Positions 1-8,285 of a stretch of DNA of 64,000 bases are shown here, piece by piece. Numbering within the stretch: position 1 is the stretch's first letter; every line of letters starts with the position of its first letter. Made by a program: the position numbers and the translations under genes. Where the stretch lies: assembly GCA_016208015.1 (NCBI GenBank), contig JACQYW010000013.1, positions 223,048-287,047 on the forward strand, written 5' to 3'. Source of the DNA: Nitrosomonadales bacterium (lineage in GTDB: Bacteria > Pseudomonadota > Gammaproteobacteria > Burkholderiales > Gallionellaceae). The notes beneath the pieces were generated by a model. It did not search any database and was not told the DNA's origin. It saw only the letters and a program-made list of their open reading frames with translations.

Positions 1-552
1 GGCCGCAGTGGGCAAAAGGACTTGCAGGGTGCCGACGGCGGTCAGACCGACAAAACCGAGAAGATTGAGATGCAGGTGCAAACGCTTGAGTGCTGGCATC
101 TGCTGCGGCCAGACGGACATGGCAAGCACGGCCAGCAAGCTCGCGGCGAGGCAGAGCAGCGCCGCGAGATACCAGCGCACACCGGGATGCGCACCGCCCA
201 GCGCCTCCTTGCTTCGCATGAGTTGCCATGCAAGCAGGCCGATGCAGGCAGCCAGACCGGGCAGGGCGGCAGCGCTGCGAAGGATCTCCGGCATCGGAAA
301 GATGAAGAAGACCACGATCAGCGCACCGCCGACCCAGGCCAGGGCGGCATAGCCCTCGACAACCCCTGGTGCCGCACGGGTACGGGTGAGCACCGGAACG
401 AAATGCGTCATCGCGCCCATGATCAGCGGCATCACGCCCAGCGCAAAAGCCAGGTGGACATGCGCGGCGCGATGAAGCCCGGTGACGTACGGCAGCAGCC
501 ACGCACCCGCCATGCCGAGAATGGCCGCCAATACCAGTGATACCAGAACCAT
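1..552 (-). CDS. haem-copper-oxidase-like / NnrS-like membrane protein, 3' end beyond window
   Basis: An open minus-strand frame of 184 codons runs off the left edge without a stop, so only the N-terminal part is present. The translation begins MVLVSLVLAAILGMAGAWLL and is almost all transmembrane: about five hydrophobic segments with short loops. It contains His residues in or next to helices (LHRAAHVHLAFALG, MTHFVPVLTR, LHLHLNLFGFVGL), a layout seen in haem- or copper-binding membrane proteins related to oxidase subunit I and NnrS. ATG at 552 was chosen; an in-frame GTG at 561 is the alternative. It is divergent from norC with a shared upstream region holding an FNR/DNR-type box, which suggests a role in NO or nitrite metabolism. 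The exact family is not certain. Confidence 0.6.
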   Translation of the reverse strand, partial: MVLVSLVLAAILGMAGAWLLPYVTGLHRAAHVHLAFALGVMPLIMGAMTHFVPVLTRTRAAPGVVEGYAALAWVGGALIVVFFIFPMPEILRSAAALPGLAACIGLLAWQLMRSKEALGGAHPGVRWYLAALLCLAASLLAVLAMSVWPQQMPALKRLHLHLNLLGFVGLTAVGTLQVLLPTAA

Positions 553-634
553 GAGATGCACACCTGTCAGTAGTCGCCGCGATGGTAGCGCAGCCGGTGC
601 CGCCGGGGATACAAATCGATAGGCATGGATTCTC

Positions 635-648
635 TTGATTGAAGTCAA
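635..648 (+). promoter_or_regulatory. FNR/DNR-type box upstream of norC
   Basis: TTGATTGAAGTCAA matches the FNR/DNR/NnrR consensus TTGAT-N4-ATCAA at 9 of 10 fixed positions. A -10-like TAATGT lies at 672-677, which would put the transcription start near 683-684, so the box centre (641.5) falls at about -41.5, the position expected for activation by this regulator family. It is about 150 bp before the norC start and could also serve the divergent gene starting at 552. The regulator itself is not in the window. Confidence 0.72.
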
Positions 649-796
649 GGATATGCGAACCACCCCTGGGTTAATGTGAGTGCGCCGTGATTTTGAACAT
701 GATTGCCCGTTTTCCGCACCGAACCACAGACGGGAAGGCAAACGATCAGGTTCGGGGCAACAACCGATTCAGAGCCATTCATTCAGGAGGTAAGTT

Positions 797-1222
797 ATGA
801 GCGAAACGTTTACCAAGGCGATGGCGCGAAACATATTCTACGGGGGAGCGGTGTTTTTCTTCCTGTTGTTTCTCGCCTTGACCTTCGACACGATACAGAC
901 CTTGCCAAAACGGGATCACCGCGAAAACATCACGGATTCCGTCGTTCGCGGCAAGCACATCTGGGAAACACGCAACTGCGTCGGATGCCACACCATTCTG
1001 GGTGAAGGCGCCTATTTCGCACCGGAACTGGGCAACGTCTACAAACGTCGCGGTGGTGAGTTCATCAAGGGGTGGATCAAGTCGCAGCCCACGGGTGCTC
1101 CGGGCCGCCGTCAGATGCCCCAATTCAACCTGACCGATCAGCAACTCGACGATGTGGTCGAATTTCTGAAATGGACATCGGAGATCGACACCAACAAGTG
1201 GCCGCCGAACATCGAAGGCTGA
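797..1222 (+). CDS. norC: nitric oxide reductase subunit C (cytochrome c)
   Basis: A 141-residue membrane-anchored cytochrome c that passes electrons to NorB during reduction of NO to N2O. One N-terminal transmembrane helix (about residues 12-30) is followed by a periplasmic mono-haem domain with CVGCH at 61-65 and a likely distal Met ligand in RRQMPQF (Met107). Length and layout are standard for NorC. A strong ribosome-binding site AGGAGG at 785-790 fixes the ATG. norB follows after 44 bp, so the two are almost certainly co-transcribed from the FNR/DNR-type promoter upstream. Confidence 0.96.
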   Translation: MSETFTKAMARNIFYGGAVFFFLLFLALTFDTIQTLPKRDHRENITDSVVRGKHIWETRNCVGCHTILGEGAYFAPELGNVYKRRGGEFIKGWIKSQPTGAPGRRQMPQFNLTDQQLDDVVEFLKWTSEIDTNKWPPNIEG

Positions 1223-1239
1223 TCCGGCAGATACCCTGA

Positions 1240-2643
<1,404 letters not shown>

Positions 2644-2657
2644 CACTGTTCCTCGAG

Positions 2658-2684
2658 AGGGGGCGTTCGCGCCCCCTTTTTTTT
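2658..2684 (+). terminator. Rho-independent terminator after norB
   Basis: Perfect 8-bp stem AGGGGGCG (2658-2665) and CGCCCCCT (2670-2677) with a TTCG tetraloop and an uninterrupted T run to 2684. It lies between norB and norE, so it should lower transcription of norEFQD relative to norCB unless a separate promoter exists. Confidence 0.88.
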
Positions 2685-2701
2685 CGTTTGGATATCCTGT
2701 T

Positions 2702-3289
2702 TTGACAACCGATACGACCACACCGGATGAGATCCTCGCCACGCCTCCCGGCGACCTGGCGATCTGGTTCTTCATCTTTGCCGAACTGCTTGCGTTCGGC
2801 GTCTTTTTCGTCGCCTACGCGTTTGCGCGGGCGCGCCACGTGGCGCTGTTCAACGAATCGCAACAGCAGCTCGACATCACTTCCGGCGCCATCAATACCC
2901 TGGTGCTGATCACCAGCAGCTATTTCATGGTGCGCGCGGTCGCGGCCATCAAACAGGGGTTATCGCGCGAATGCGCGCGCTGGATCGTTGCCGCCATCGG
3001 CCTGGGCGGGGTCTTCCTGGCCATCAAGCTGGCCGAGTTCCACGACAAGTTCTCCGCCGGCATCTCGCTCAGCACCAACACCTTCTACATGTTCTACCTG
3101 TCGCTGACGATCTTTCATTTCATGCACGTGATCCTCGGCATGGTGATCCTCGCGGCGGTGATGCTGAAAGCGAAAGGCGGCGGCTATAGCGCGGAGAACC
3201 ATACCGGCGTGGAGACCGGCGCCTCCTATTGGCACATGGTCGATCTGCTGTGGATCATCCTGTTCCCGCTGGTCTACGTGATCCACTAG
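2702..3289 (+). CDS. norE: NorE, cytochrome c oxidase subunit III-like protein
   Basis: A 195-residue five-helix membrane protein of the haem-copper oxidase subunit III superfamily. Motifs seen include LAIWFFIFAELLAFGVFF near the N terminus, HFMHVILGM in the middle and YWHMVDLLWIILFPLVYV at the C terminus, all typical of NorE and oxidase subunit III. NorE assists cNOR activity or assembly but is not catalytic. The frame stays open back into norB, but the first plausible start after the terminator is TTG at 2702 (MTTDTTTPDEI), with weak GGA upstream. norF follows after 8 bp. Confidence 0.88.
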   Translation: MTTDTTTPDEILATPPGDLAIWFFIFAELLAFGVFFVAYAFARARHVALFNESQQQLDITSGAINTLVLITSSYFMVRAVAAIKQGLSRECARWIVAAIGLGGVFLAIKLAEFHDKFSAGISLSTNTFYMFYLSLTIFHFMHVILGMVILAAVMLKAKGGGYSAENHTGVETGASYWHMVDLLWIILFPLVYVIH

Positions 3290-3297
3290 AGACGCTC

Positions 3298-3579
3298 ATG
3301 GACACCGCACAAAAAAGACGTTTCATCCGCCCCTGCACCTTCGTCTGGTTGCTGCTGATGCTGCTGACCGTGACGACTTATCTCATCGGCGAAGCGGGGC
3401 TGGGCGGCATCGCCGTCATGCTGGCCGTGCTCGGCACCGCCGTGGTCAAGGTGCAGATGGTGGCCAACTACTTCATGGGGCTGCGCCGTACACGCTGGTT
3501 GTGGCGCGGCATCGTGCTGGGCTGGCTGCTGCTGGTGACCGGGCTCATCACCATCGCTTACTTAACCGCGATCAAGTAA
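3298..3579 (+). CDS. norF: NorF, small cytochrome c oxidase subunit IV-like protein
   Basis: A 93-residue protein with three predicted transmembrane helices and the motif VKVQMVANYFMGLRR, typical of the NorF/oxidase subunit IV family that accompanies NorE. ATG 3298 lies 8 bp after norE and gives a normal family length; the open frame upstream overlaps norE and is a shadow. NorF is thought to help maturation or stability of NO reductase. Confidence 0.82.
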   Translation: MDTAQKRRFIRPCTFVWLLLMLLTVTTYLIGEAGLGGIAVMLAVLGTAVVKVQMVANYFMGLRRTRWLWRGIVLGWLLLVTGLITIAYLTAIK

Positions 3580-3633
3580 AAACACGGGCACTTGGCTTAA
3601 ACTGGGACAAGTCCAACACACCGGTTTCCGAAC

Positions 3634-4416
3634 ATGAGTGAGCTGCCTTTCTACAAACCGCACGGCAACGAGATCGAGCTGTTCGAGCACGCCTATCGCA
3701 ACCGCTTGCCTCTGCTGATCAAGGGGCCGACCGGCTGCGGCAAGACGCGCTTCGTCGCGCATATGGCGGCAAGGCTCGGTTTGCCGCTTTACACCGTCGC
3801 CTGCCATGACGACCTGACGGCGGCAGACCTGGTCGGCCGGCATCTCATCGGCGACGGCGTGACCTACTGGAATGACGGCCCGCTCACCCGGGCCGTGCGC
3901 GAAGGCGGCATCTGCTACCTCGACGAGGTGGTGGAAGCGCGCAAGGACACTACCGTGGTACTGCATCCACTGTCCGACGACCGCCGCATCCTGCCGATCG
4001 AGCGCACCGGCGAGATACTCTCGGCGCCGCCGGAGTTCATGCTGATCGTGTCCTACAACCCCGGCTACCAGAATTTCCTCAAGGGCATGAAACCCAGCAC
4101 GCGCCAGCGTTTCGTCAGCCTGCGCTTCGATTTTCCGGCGCCGGAACTGGAGCAGCAGATCGTCATCGGCGAGACCGGCGCGGATGCCATGCTGTCGAAA
4201 CGGCTGGTCAACCTGGCCAACAGCCTGCGCGCGCTCAAGGAGCACGACCTGGAAGAGGCCGCCAGCACACGCCTGCTGGTCTATACCGCCACGCTGATCG
4301 GCAGCGGCTTCGATCCGGTGGATGCCTGCCGCGCCGCGCTGGTCGAGCCGCTCACCGACGATGACGAGACCGCCGAGGCGCTGATGGAGATCGTCTATGC
4401 CAGCTTCGGCAGATGA
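3634..4416 (+). CDS. norQ: NorQ, MoxR/CbbQ-type AAA+ ATPase
   Basis: A 260-residue cytoplasmic AAA+ ATPase of the CbbQ/NirQ/NorQ family that works with NorD to insert the non-haem iron into NorB. The Walker A motif GPTGCGKT is at 31-38, Walker B ICYLDE at 93-98, and the characteristic segment GYQNFLKGMKPSTRQRFVSL is present in the second half. Length is typical. The cognate norD is separated from it here by two other genes (4522-5888), whereas the two are often adjacent. Confidence 0.94.
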   Translation: MSELPFYKPHGNEIELFEHAYRNRLPLLIKGPTGCGKTRFVAHMAARLGLPLYTVACHDDLTAADLVGRHLIGDGVTYWNDGPLTRAVREGGICYLDEVVEARKDTTVVLHPLSDDRRILPIERTGEILSAPPEFMLIVSYNPGYQNFLKGMKPSTRQRFVSLRFDFPAPELEQQIVIGETGADAMLSKRLVNLANSLRALKEHDLEEAASTRLLVYTATLIGSGFDPVDACRAALVEPLTDDDETAEALMEIVYASFGR

Positions 4417-4473
4417 CAGCGGGCAGCCCGGACAGCCCCTCGCGGTGATGGCGGAGGCGCTTCCGATATTGTC

Positions 4474-4499
4474 GGGTAGTCACAAAAACGTGACTACCC
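4474..4499. other. perfect 10-bp inverted repeat after norQ
   Basis: GGGTAGTCAC (4474-4483) and GTGACTACCC (4490-4499) surround AAAAAC. There is no downstream T run, so it is not a classical terminator; it could be an operator, an RNA processing or stability element, or a weak terminator. It lies 22 bp before the ATG of the next gene. Confidence 0.5.
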
Positions 4500-4521
4500 T
4501 GCATATCTTTGAGTGCTGACC

Positions 4522-4833
4522 ATGAGACAACATATACGAGTCACAGCGGCAATTGTTGCGATCCTGTATTGGGTGGGGGCAAGCGCAGCACCGCTGGAGG
4601 AAAGATTCCATCCCGGCGTGTCTTATTACTTTGAGAACTTCGACCCGGCGATGAAACCGTGGGACCCCGGTCAGGACTTGAATATCGAAGAGGTGTTCAA
4701 GAATTATGATTACTACGAAATCATCTTCGACCAGTCAGGAAGGGAGATTGTGGTCAACCGCTACCTTCAGAACCGCAAGGTACGCAGTGACAGATTTCTG
4801 ATCCGTCCCGACCTGTCGCTGGAGGCCAGGTAA
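4522..4833 (+). CDS. small periplasmic protein of the nor locus, unknown function
   Basis: 103 residues from ATG 4522, beginning with a clear signal peptide (hydrophobic core AAIVAILYWVGASA, likely cleavage before APLEER). The mature part of about 80 residues is rich in Tyr, Phe, Asp and Glu (SYYFENFDPAMKPWDPG, NYDYYEIIFDQ) and has no cysteine and no recognised motif. It sits between norQ and a membrane iron-sulphur protein, inside the run of NO reductase maturation genes. A periplasmic accessory role is inferred from position only. Confidence 0.62.
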   Translation: MRQHIRVTAAIVAILYWVGASAAPLEERFHPGVSYYFENFDPAMKPWDPGQDLNIEEVFKNYDYYEIIFDQSGREIVVNRYLQNRKVRSDRFLIRPDLSLEAR

Positions 4834-4922
4834 AGGAGGGATGCACGGGTTTTATCATGACGTCAGGAGCCTGTTTTGCCACTTGAGTAGTGGACCATAT
4901 TGATTCACGGATTGAAATATTG

Positions 4923-5888
4923 ATGGATAAAACTCAGCGCAACCGCCTCCTCGCCCAAGCAGGGTTCTTCATGCTGTTCCTGCTGGCGCCGCTGTTCGAC
5001 CTGTTCCGGCTCGACCTCGATCTCAAGCATTTCTTTTTTCTCGCCATGCACTGGACACTGGGGCTGGACGATTTCGTCGCGGGCAGGATCGGCGCGCTCC
5101 AGGCGGCTTTCAACATCGCGCTGCGCGGCGGCCTGCCTATCCTCGGCACCATCGCGCTGGGCATATGGGTCTCGTGGAAATACGGGCGTCTGTATTGCGG
5201 CTGGCTGTGTCCGCATTTCTCGGTCGTGGAAACCGTCAACCAGCTCATGCGCCGCACCATCGGCCGGCAAAGCCTGTGGGATCGTCATGCCCTGCCGGAG
5301 AAGAATGCCGATGGTTCTTACACCCGCGCCAACCCGATCTACTGGCTGTTGCTGTTGCCGCTGGTGATCGCTTTCGCCTTCGTGTGGGCCGTCGCGCTGC
5401 TGACCTATCTGATCTCCCCTGCGGAGATCTACGGCAACCTGTGGCATGGCACGCTGACGCGTAACCAGAGCGTGTTTCTCGGTGTCGGCACGCTCGCTTT
5501 CTTCGTCGAGTTCATGTTCGCCCGCCACCTGTTCTGCCGCTATGCCTGTGCCGTCGGGCTGTTCCAGAGCATCGCCTGGATGGGCAACCGCAAAGCCATG
5601 GTGATCGGCTTCAACCGGCGGCGCGTGGAAGAGTGCGTCGAATGCAATTCGGCTTGCGACAACGTCTGCCCGATGCGCATCAAGCCGCGCCAGATCAAAC
5701 GCCTCATGTTCACCTGCACCCAGTGCGGCCAGTGCGCCAACGCCTGTTCCCAGGTGCAGAGCGGCAATCCGGACGGTTCGCTGCTGAGATGGGTGAAAGA
5801 CGAATGCGCGCTCGACAAATCGGTACGCGACTTCGGCCATCACGATGAGATTCCCCTGCATTGCTATGAACAAGGGAAAAAGAAATGA
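4923..5888 (+). CDS. membrane polyferredoxin (NapH/CcoG/NosR-like) in the nor cluster
   Basis: 321 residues from ATG 4923. About five transmembrane helices carry two Cys pairs, YCGWLCPH (91-98) and FCRYACAVGL (about 205-214), which is the signature of the NapH/NosR/CcoG group. A cytoplasmic C-terminal domain then has two [4Fe-4S] sets: Cys238, 241, 245 and 249, and Cys265, 268, 271 and 275. Such proteins move electrons across or along the membrane or assist copper and iron centre assembly. It ends 11 bp before norD, so co-expression is likely. Whether it feeds electrons to NO reductase or reduces iron for NorB metallation cannot be told from sequence. Confidence 0.86.
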   Translation: MDKTQRNRLLAQAGFFMLFLLAPLFDLFRLDLDLKHFFFLAMHWTLGLDDFVAGRIGALQAAFNIALRGGLPILGTIALGIWVSWKYGRLYCGWLCPHFSVVETVNQLMRRTIGRQSLWDRHALPEKNADGSYTRANPIYWLLLLPLVIAFAFVWAVALLTYLISPAEIYGNLWHGTLTRNQSVFLGVGTLAFFVEFMFARHLFCRYACAVGLFQSIAWMGNRKAMVIGFNRRRVEECVECNSACDNVCPMRIKPRQIKRLMFTCTQCGQCANACSQVQSGNPDGSLLRWVKDECALDKSVRDFGHHDEIPLHCYEQGKKK

Positions 5889-5899
5889 GGGGGCCGTAA

Positions 5900-7726
5900 A
5901 TGGAAGAGCAAGTCGGTGCGTTGTGGCACAAACTCATCACCGGTGTGGCCGACAGGCGCTACCCGGCCGAGGCGGTCACGCTGGAACAGATCGGCAAGAC
6001 CGCCGGCATCCTGTTCCGCTCCTGGGGCGGCGACAGCGGGCTGGCGGTGAAATCGGCGGCTGCCACCCGGCATGGTGCAAAGCGCAGCCTGCTGCAGCGT
6101 ATCGCCGGCAGCAATACGAAGACCGAGTTGACCTGGCTGGACGGCGAGACGCTGAACCTGCCTGCCATGATCGACCTGTTCCCGCGCCGCGAACTGAACC
6201 GCGATCTGTATCTCTGGCTGATCGCCCTGGCTGCCACCGCTGGTGATTCCGCACAACCGTGGATAGTGCGCAACCAGCGCGCCACACTGGATGTGCTGGA
6301 GCGATTTCCCGGACTGGCACGCCGCTACCGGCGACTCGCCGATGCCGTACTCGCCATGCGCCCCGCCCCCGAACGATTGCCGCGTGGCGAGCGCGAGCAG
6401 GAAGAAGCCATCCGTGCCGCGCTGCAGCATCCCGGCAGTGTGGCGCGCTTGCCCCCGGCCAGACGTCCGCCGCAGCCGGTGTATCTTTGGCTGCATCCTG
6501 ATCCGCCAGCCAGCGAGCCCGCCGGCGGCGACAGCAAGGAACCGCAAAGCCACGAGGGCGGCGACAGCAGGAAGAATGAAAAAGACCGCCGTTATCAGGC
6601 CGAGCGTGTCGACATGCCCGACGGCAAGGACGGTTTCATGATGTCCTTCCGCGCGGAGAGCATCCTGAGTTGGGCCGAATACATCAAGGTCAACCGCCCC
6701 ACCGAGGAAGACGAGCCGCCCGACGACAAGCCCGCGGAAGATCTGGACCGCCTGAGCGTGGCCCAGGACGGCAAGACCATCGCCTCGCGCCTGAAGTTCG
6801 ATCTCGACTTGCCCTCTGCGGCATCGGATGATCGGCCGCTGGGGGAGGGGATACTGTTGCCGGAATGGCATTATAAAAAGCAGCTCCTGCAACCGGCGCA
6901 CTGCCGTTTGCAACCGATGCTGGCGCGTGACGCGGAACCGCTGCCGCTGCCCGCGCATCTGTCCGCCACGGCGCGTCGCCTGCGCAGCCAGTTCGCGGCG
7001 CTGACACCGACCAAAGTGTGGTTCAAGGGGCAGTTCGACGGCAGCGAACTCGATCTGGATGCCTGCGTGCAATTCAGCGCGGACCGCATCGGCGGTCTGC
7101 AGGCGCGCGAACAGGGGCTGTACAAGGCGCACCAATACCGCGACCGCGACCTGGCGTGCCTGCTGCTGGCGGACCTGTCGCTGTCCACCGATGCCTATGT
7201 CAGCGACCAGGCACGCGTCATCGACGTGATCCGCGACACGCTGTTCCTGTTCTCCGAAGCACTTTCCGCCACCGGCGACCGCTTCGCGCTGTACGGTTTC
7301 TCCTCGCTCAAGCGCGAGAACATCCGCTTCCATATCCTCAAGGAATTCGAAGGCAAATATAACGACGAGGTGCGCGGACGCATCGCCGCGATCAAACCCG
7401 GTTTCTACACCCGCATGGGGGCGGCGATACGCCATGCCAGCCGGTTGCTTGCCAAACAGGCGGCGACGCAAAGGCTGCTGCTCATCCTGACCGACGGCAA
7501 ACCCAACGATCTGGATCAGTACGAAGGACGCTACGGCGTGGAAGACACCCGCGTCGCCATCCACGAAGCGCGCCAGATGGGATTGCGCCCGTTCTGCGTC
7601 ACCATCGACGAGAAGGGCAGCAGCTATCTGCCGCACTTGTTCGGCGCCAACGGTTACGTGGTGATACGCAAGCCGTCGGAACTGCCGCGCGAACTACCGC
7701 TGTTGTATGCACAGCTGACGCATTGA
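5900..7726 (+). CDS. norD: NorD, VWA-domain activator of NO reductase
   Basis: A 608-residue cytoplasmic protein with a C-terminal von Willebrand factor A domain; the MIDAS motif DLSLST begins near residue 425, and ILTDGKPND is found further on. Together with the AAA+ protein NorQ it remodels NorB for cofactor insertion. The middle section (about 200-330) is charged and low in complexity, as in other NorD proteins. Start ATG 5900 is preceded by GAGGGGG. It is the last nor gene on this strand. Confidence 0.93.
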   Translation: MEEQVGALWHKLITGVADRRYPAEAVTLEQIGKTAGILFRSWGGDSGLAVKSAAATRHGAKRSLLQRIAGSNTKTELTWLDGETLNLPAMIDLFPRRELNRDLYLWLIALAATAGDSAQPWIVRNQRATLDVLERFPGLARRYRRLADAVLAMRPAPERLPRGEREQEEAIRAALQHPGSVARLPPARRPPQPVYLWLHPDPPASEPAGGDSKEPQSHEGGDSRKNEKDRRYQAERVDMPDGKDGFMMSFRAESILSWAEYIKVNRPTEEDEPPDDKPAEDLDRLSVAQDGKTIASRLKFDLDLPSAASDDRPLGEGILLPEWHYKKQLLQPAHCRLQPMLARDAEPLPLPAHLSATARRLRSQFAALTPTKVWFKGQFDGSELDLDACVQFSADRIGGLQAREQGLYKAHQYRDRDLACLLLADLSLSTDAYVSDQARVIDVIRDTLFLFSEALSATGDRFALYGFSSLKRENIRFHILKEFEGKYNDEVRGRIAAIKPGFYTRMGAAIRHASRLLAKQAATQRLLLILTDGKPNDLDQYEGRYGVEDTRVAIHEARQMGLRPFCVTIDEKGSSYLPHLFGANGYVVIRKPSELPRELPLLYAQLTH

Positions 7727-7729
7727 TCT

Positions 7730-8041
7730 TCAGTTGTACCAGGACTTCGGCTGCGCTTCTTCCCGGCCCCTGCGCGCCAGTGCGATCAGCCATCCGGTAT
7801 AGAAGAAAGCCGCGATCATCGTGAAAGCCAATCCCCAGAGCAGGACACCCAACGGCGAGTAGTCACCCATCCCGGTTGCGATTCCCCACGCCTGCGGCGG
7901 GTTGACCCACTGGATCAGCAACGGGCCGATCAGGGGCCCCGACAGACCGGAGAGCGAGGACATGGCGACGAGGTGGATCGCCAGTTGCCGGCTTGAGGGC
8001 AGGTATTTGAAGATCGCGCTTTCCTTGTTCTGTTGCTCCAT
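7730..8041 (-). CDS. small two-helix membrane protein, unknown function
   Basis: 103 residues from ATG 8041, preceded on the minus strand by AGGGTGA. Two hydrophobic stretches (LAIHLVAMSSLSGLSGPLIG region and VLLWGLAFTMIAAFFYTGWL) are followed by a basic cytoplasmic tail. No family recognised. Its promoter region holds an FNR/DNR-type box centred at 8155.5, and a minus-strand -10-like TTTAAT (complement of 8121-8126) is correctly placed, so it is probably co-regulated with the NO reductase genes. Longer upstream starts on this frame would overlap that promoter. Confidence 0.6.
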   Translation of the reverse strand: MEQQNKESAIFKYLPSSRQLAIHLVAMSSLSGLSGPLIGPLLIQWVNPPQAWGIATGMGDYSPLGVLLWGLAFTMIAAFFYTGWLIALARRGREEAQPKSWYN

Positions 8042-8148
8042 GAGTTCACCCTGTCGATTCCCGAGCGGGGACGAGCGGATCGACGGACCCGTTTCATCCT
8101 GCCTGTGACGGTCAGTGCAATTAAAAGAGATGCGGCTTGCAAATACCT

Positions 8149-8162
8149 TGACCCCGGTCAAT
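8149..8162. promoter_or_regulatory. FNR/DNR-type box in a divergent promoter
   Basis: TTGACCCCGGTCAA is a TTGAC-N4-GTCAA palindrome. Minus strand: a -10-like TTTAAT at 8126-8121 puts the start near 8114, with the box at about -41.5 for the small membrane protein. Plus strand: an AT-rich TATTTG at 8180-8185 is a weaker -10 for the TonB-dependent receptor at 8286. Both half-sites deviate from TTGAT, so binding specificity is uncertain. Confidence 0.6.
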
Positions 8163-8285
8163 GAGTTTAAGCGTGCGGTATTTGAACATGCGACCCACAG
8201 GCAAAGGCTGCATCACGGGCATGAAAGATATAGCGATTGCCGGGGCGGGAGACCCGTCCATTTTCGAAAACAGCGGGGAGCCCAG

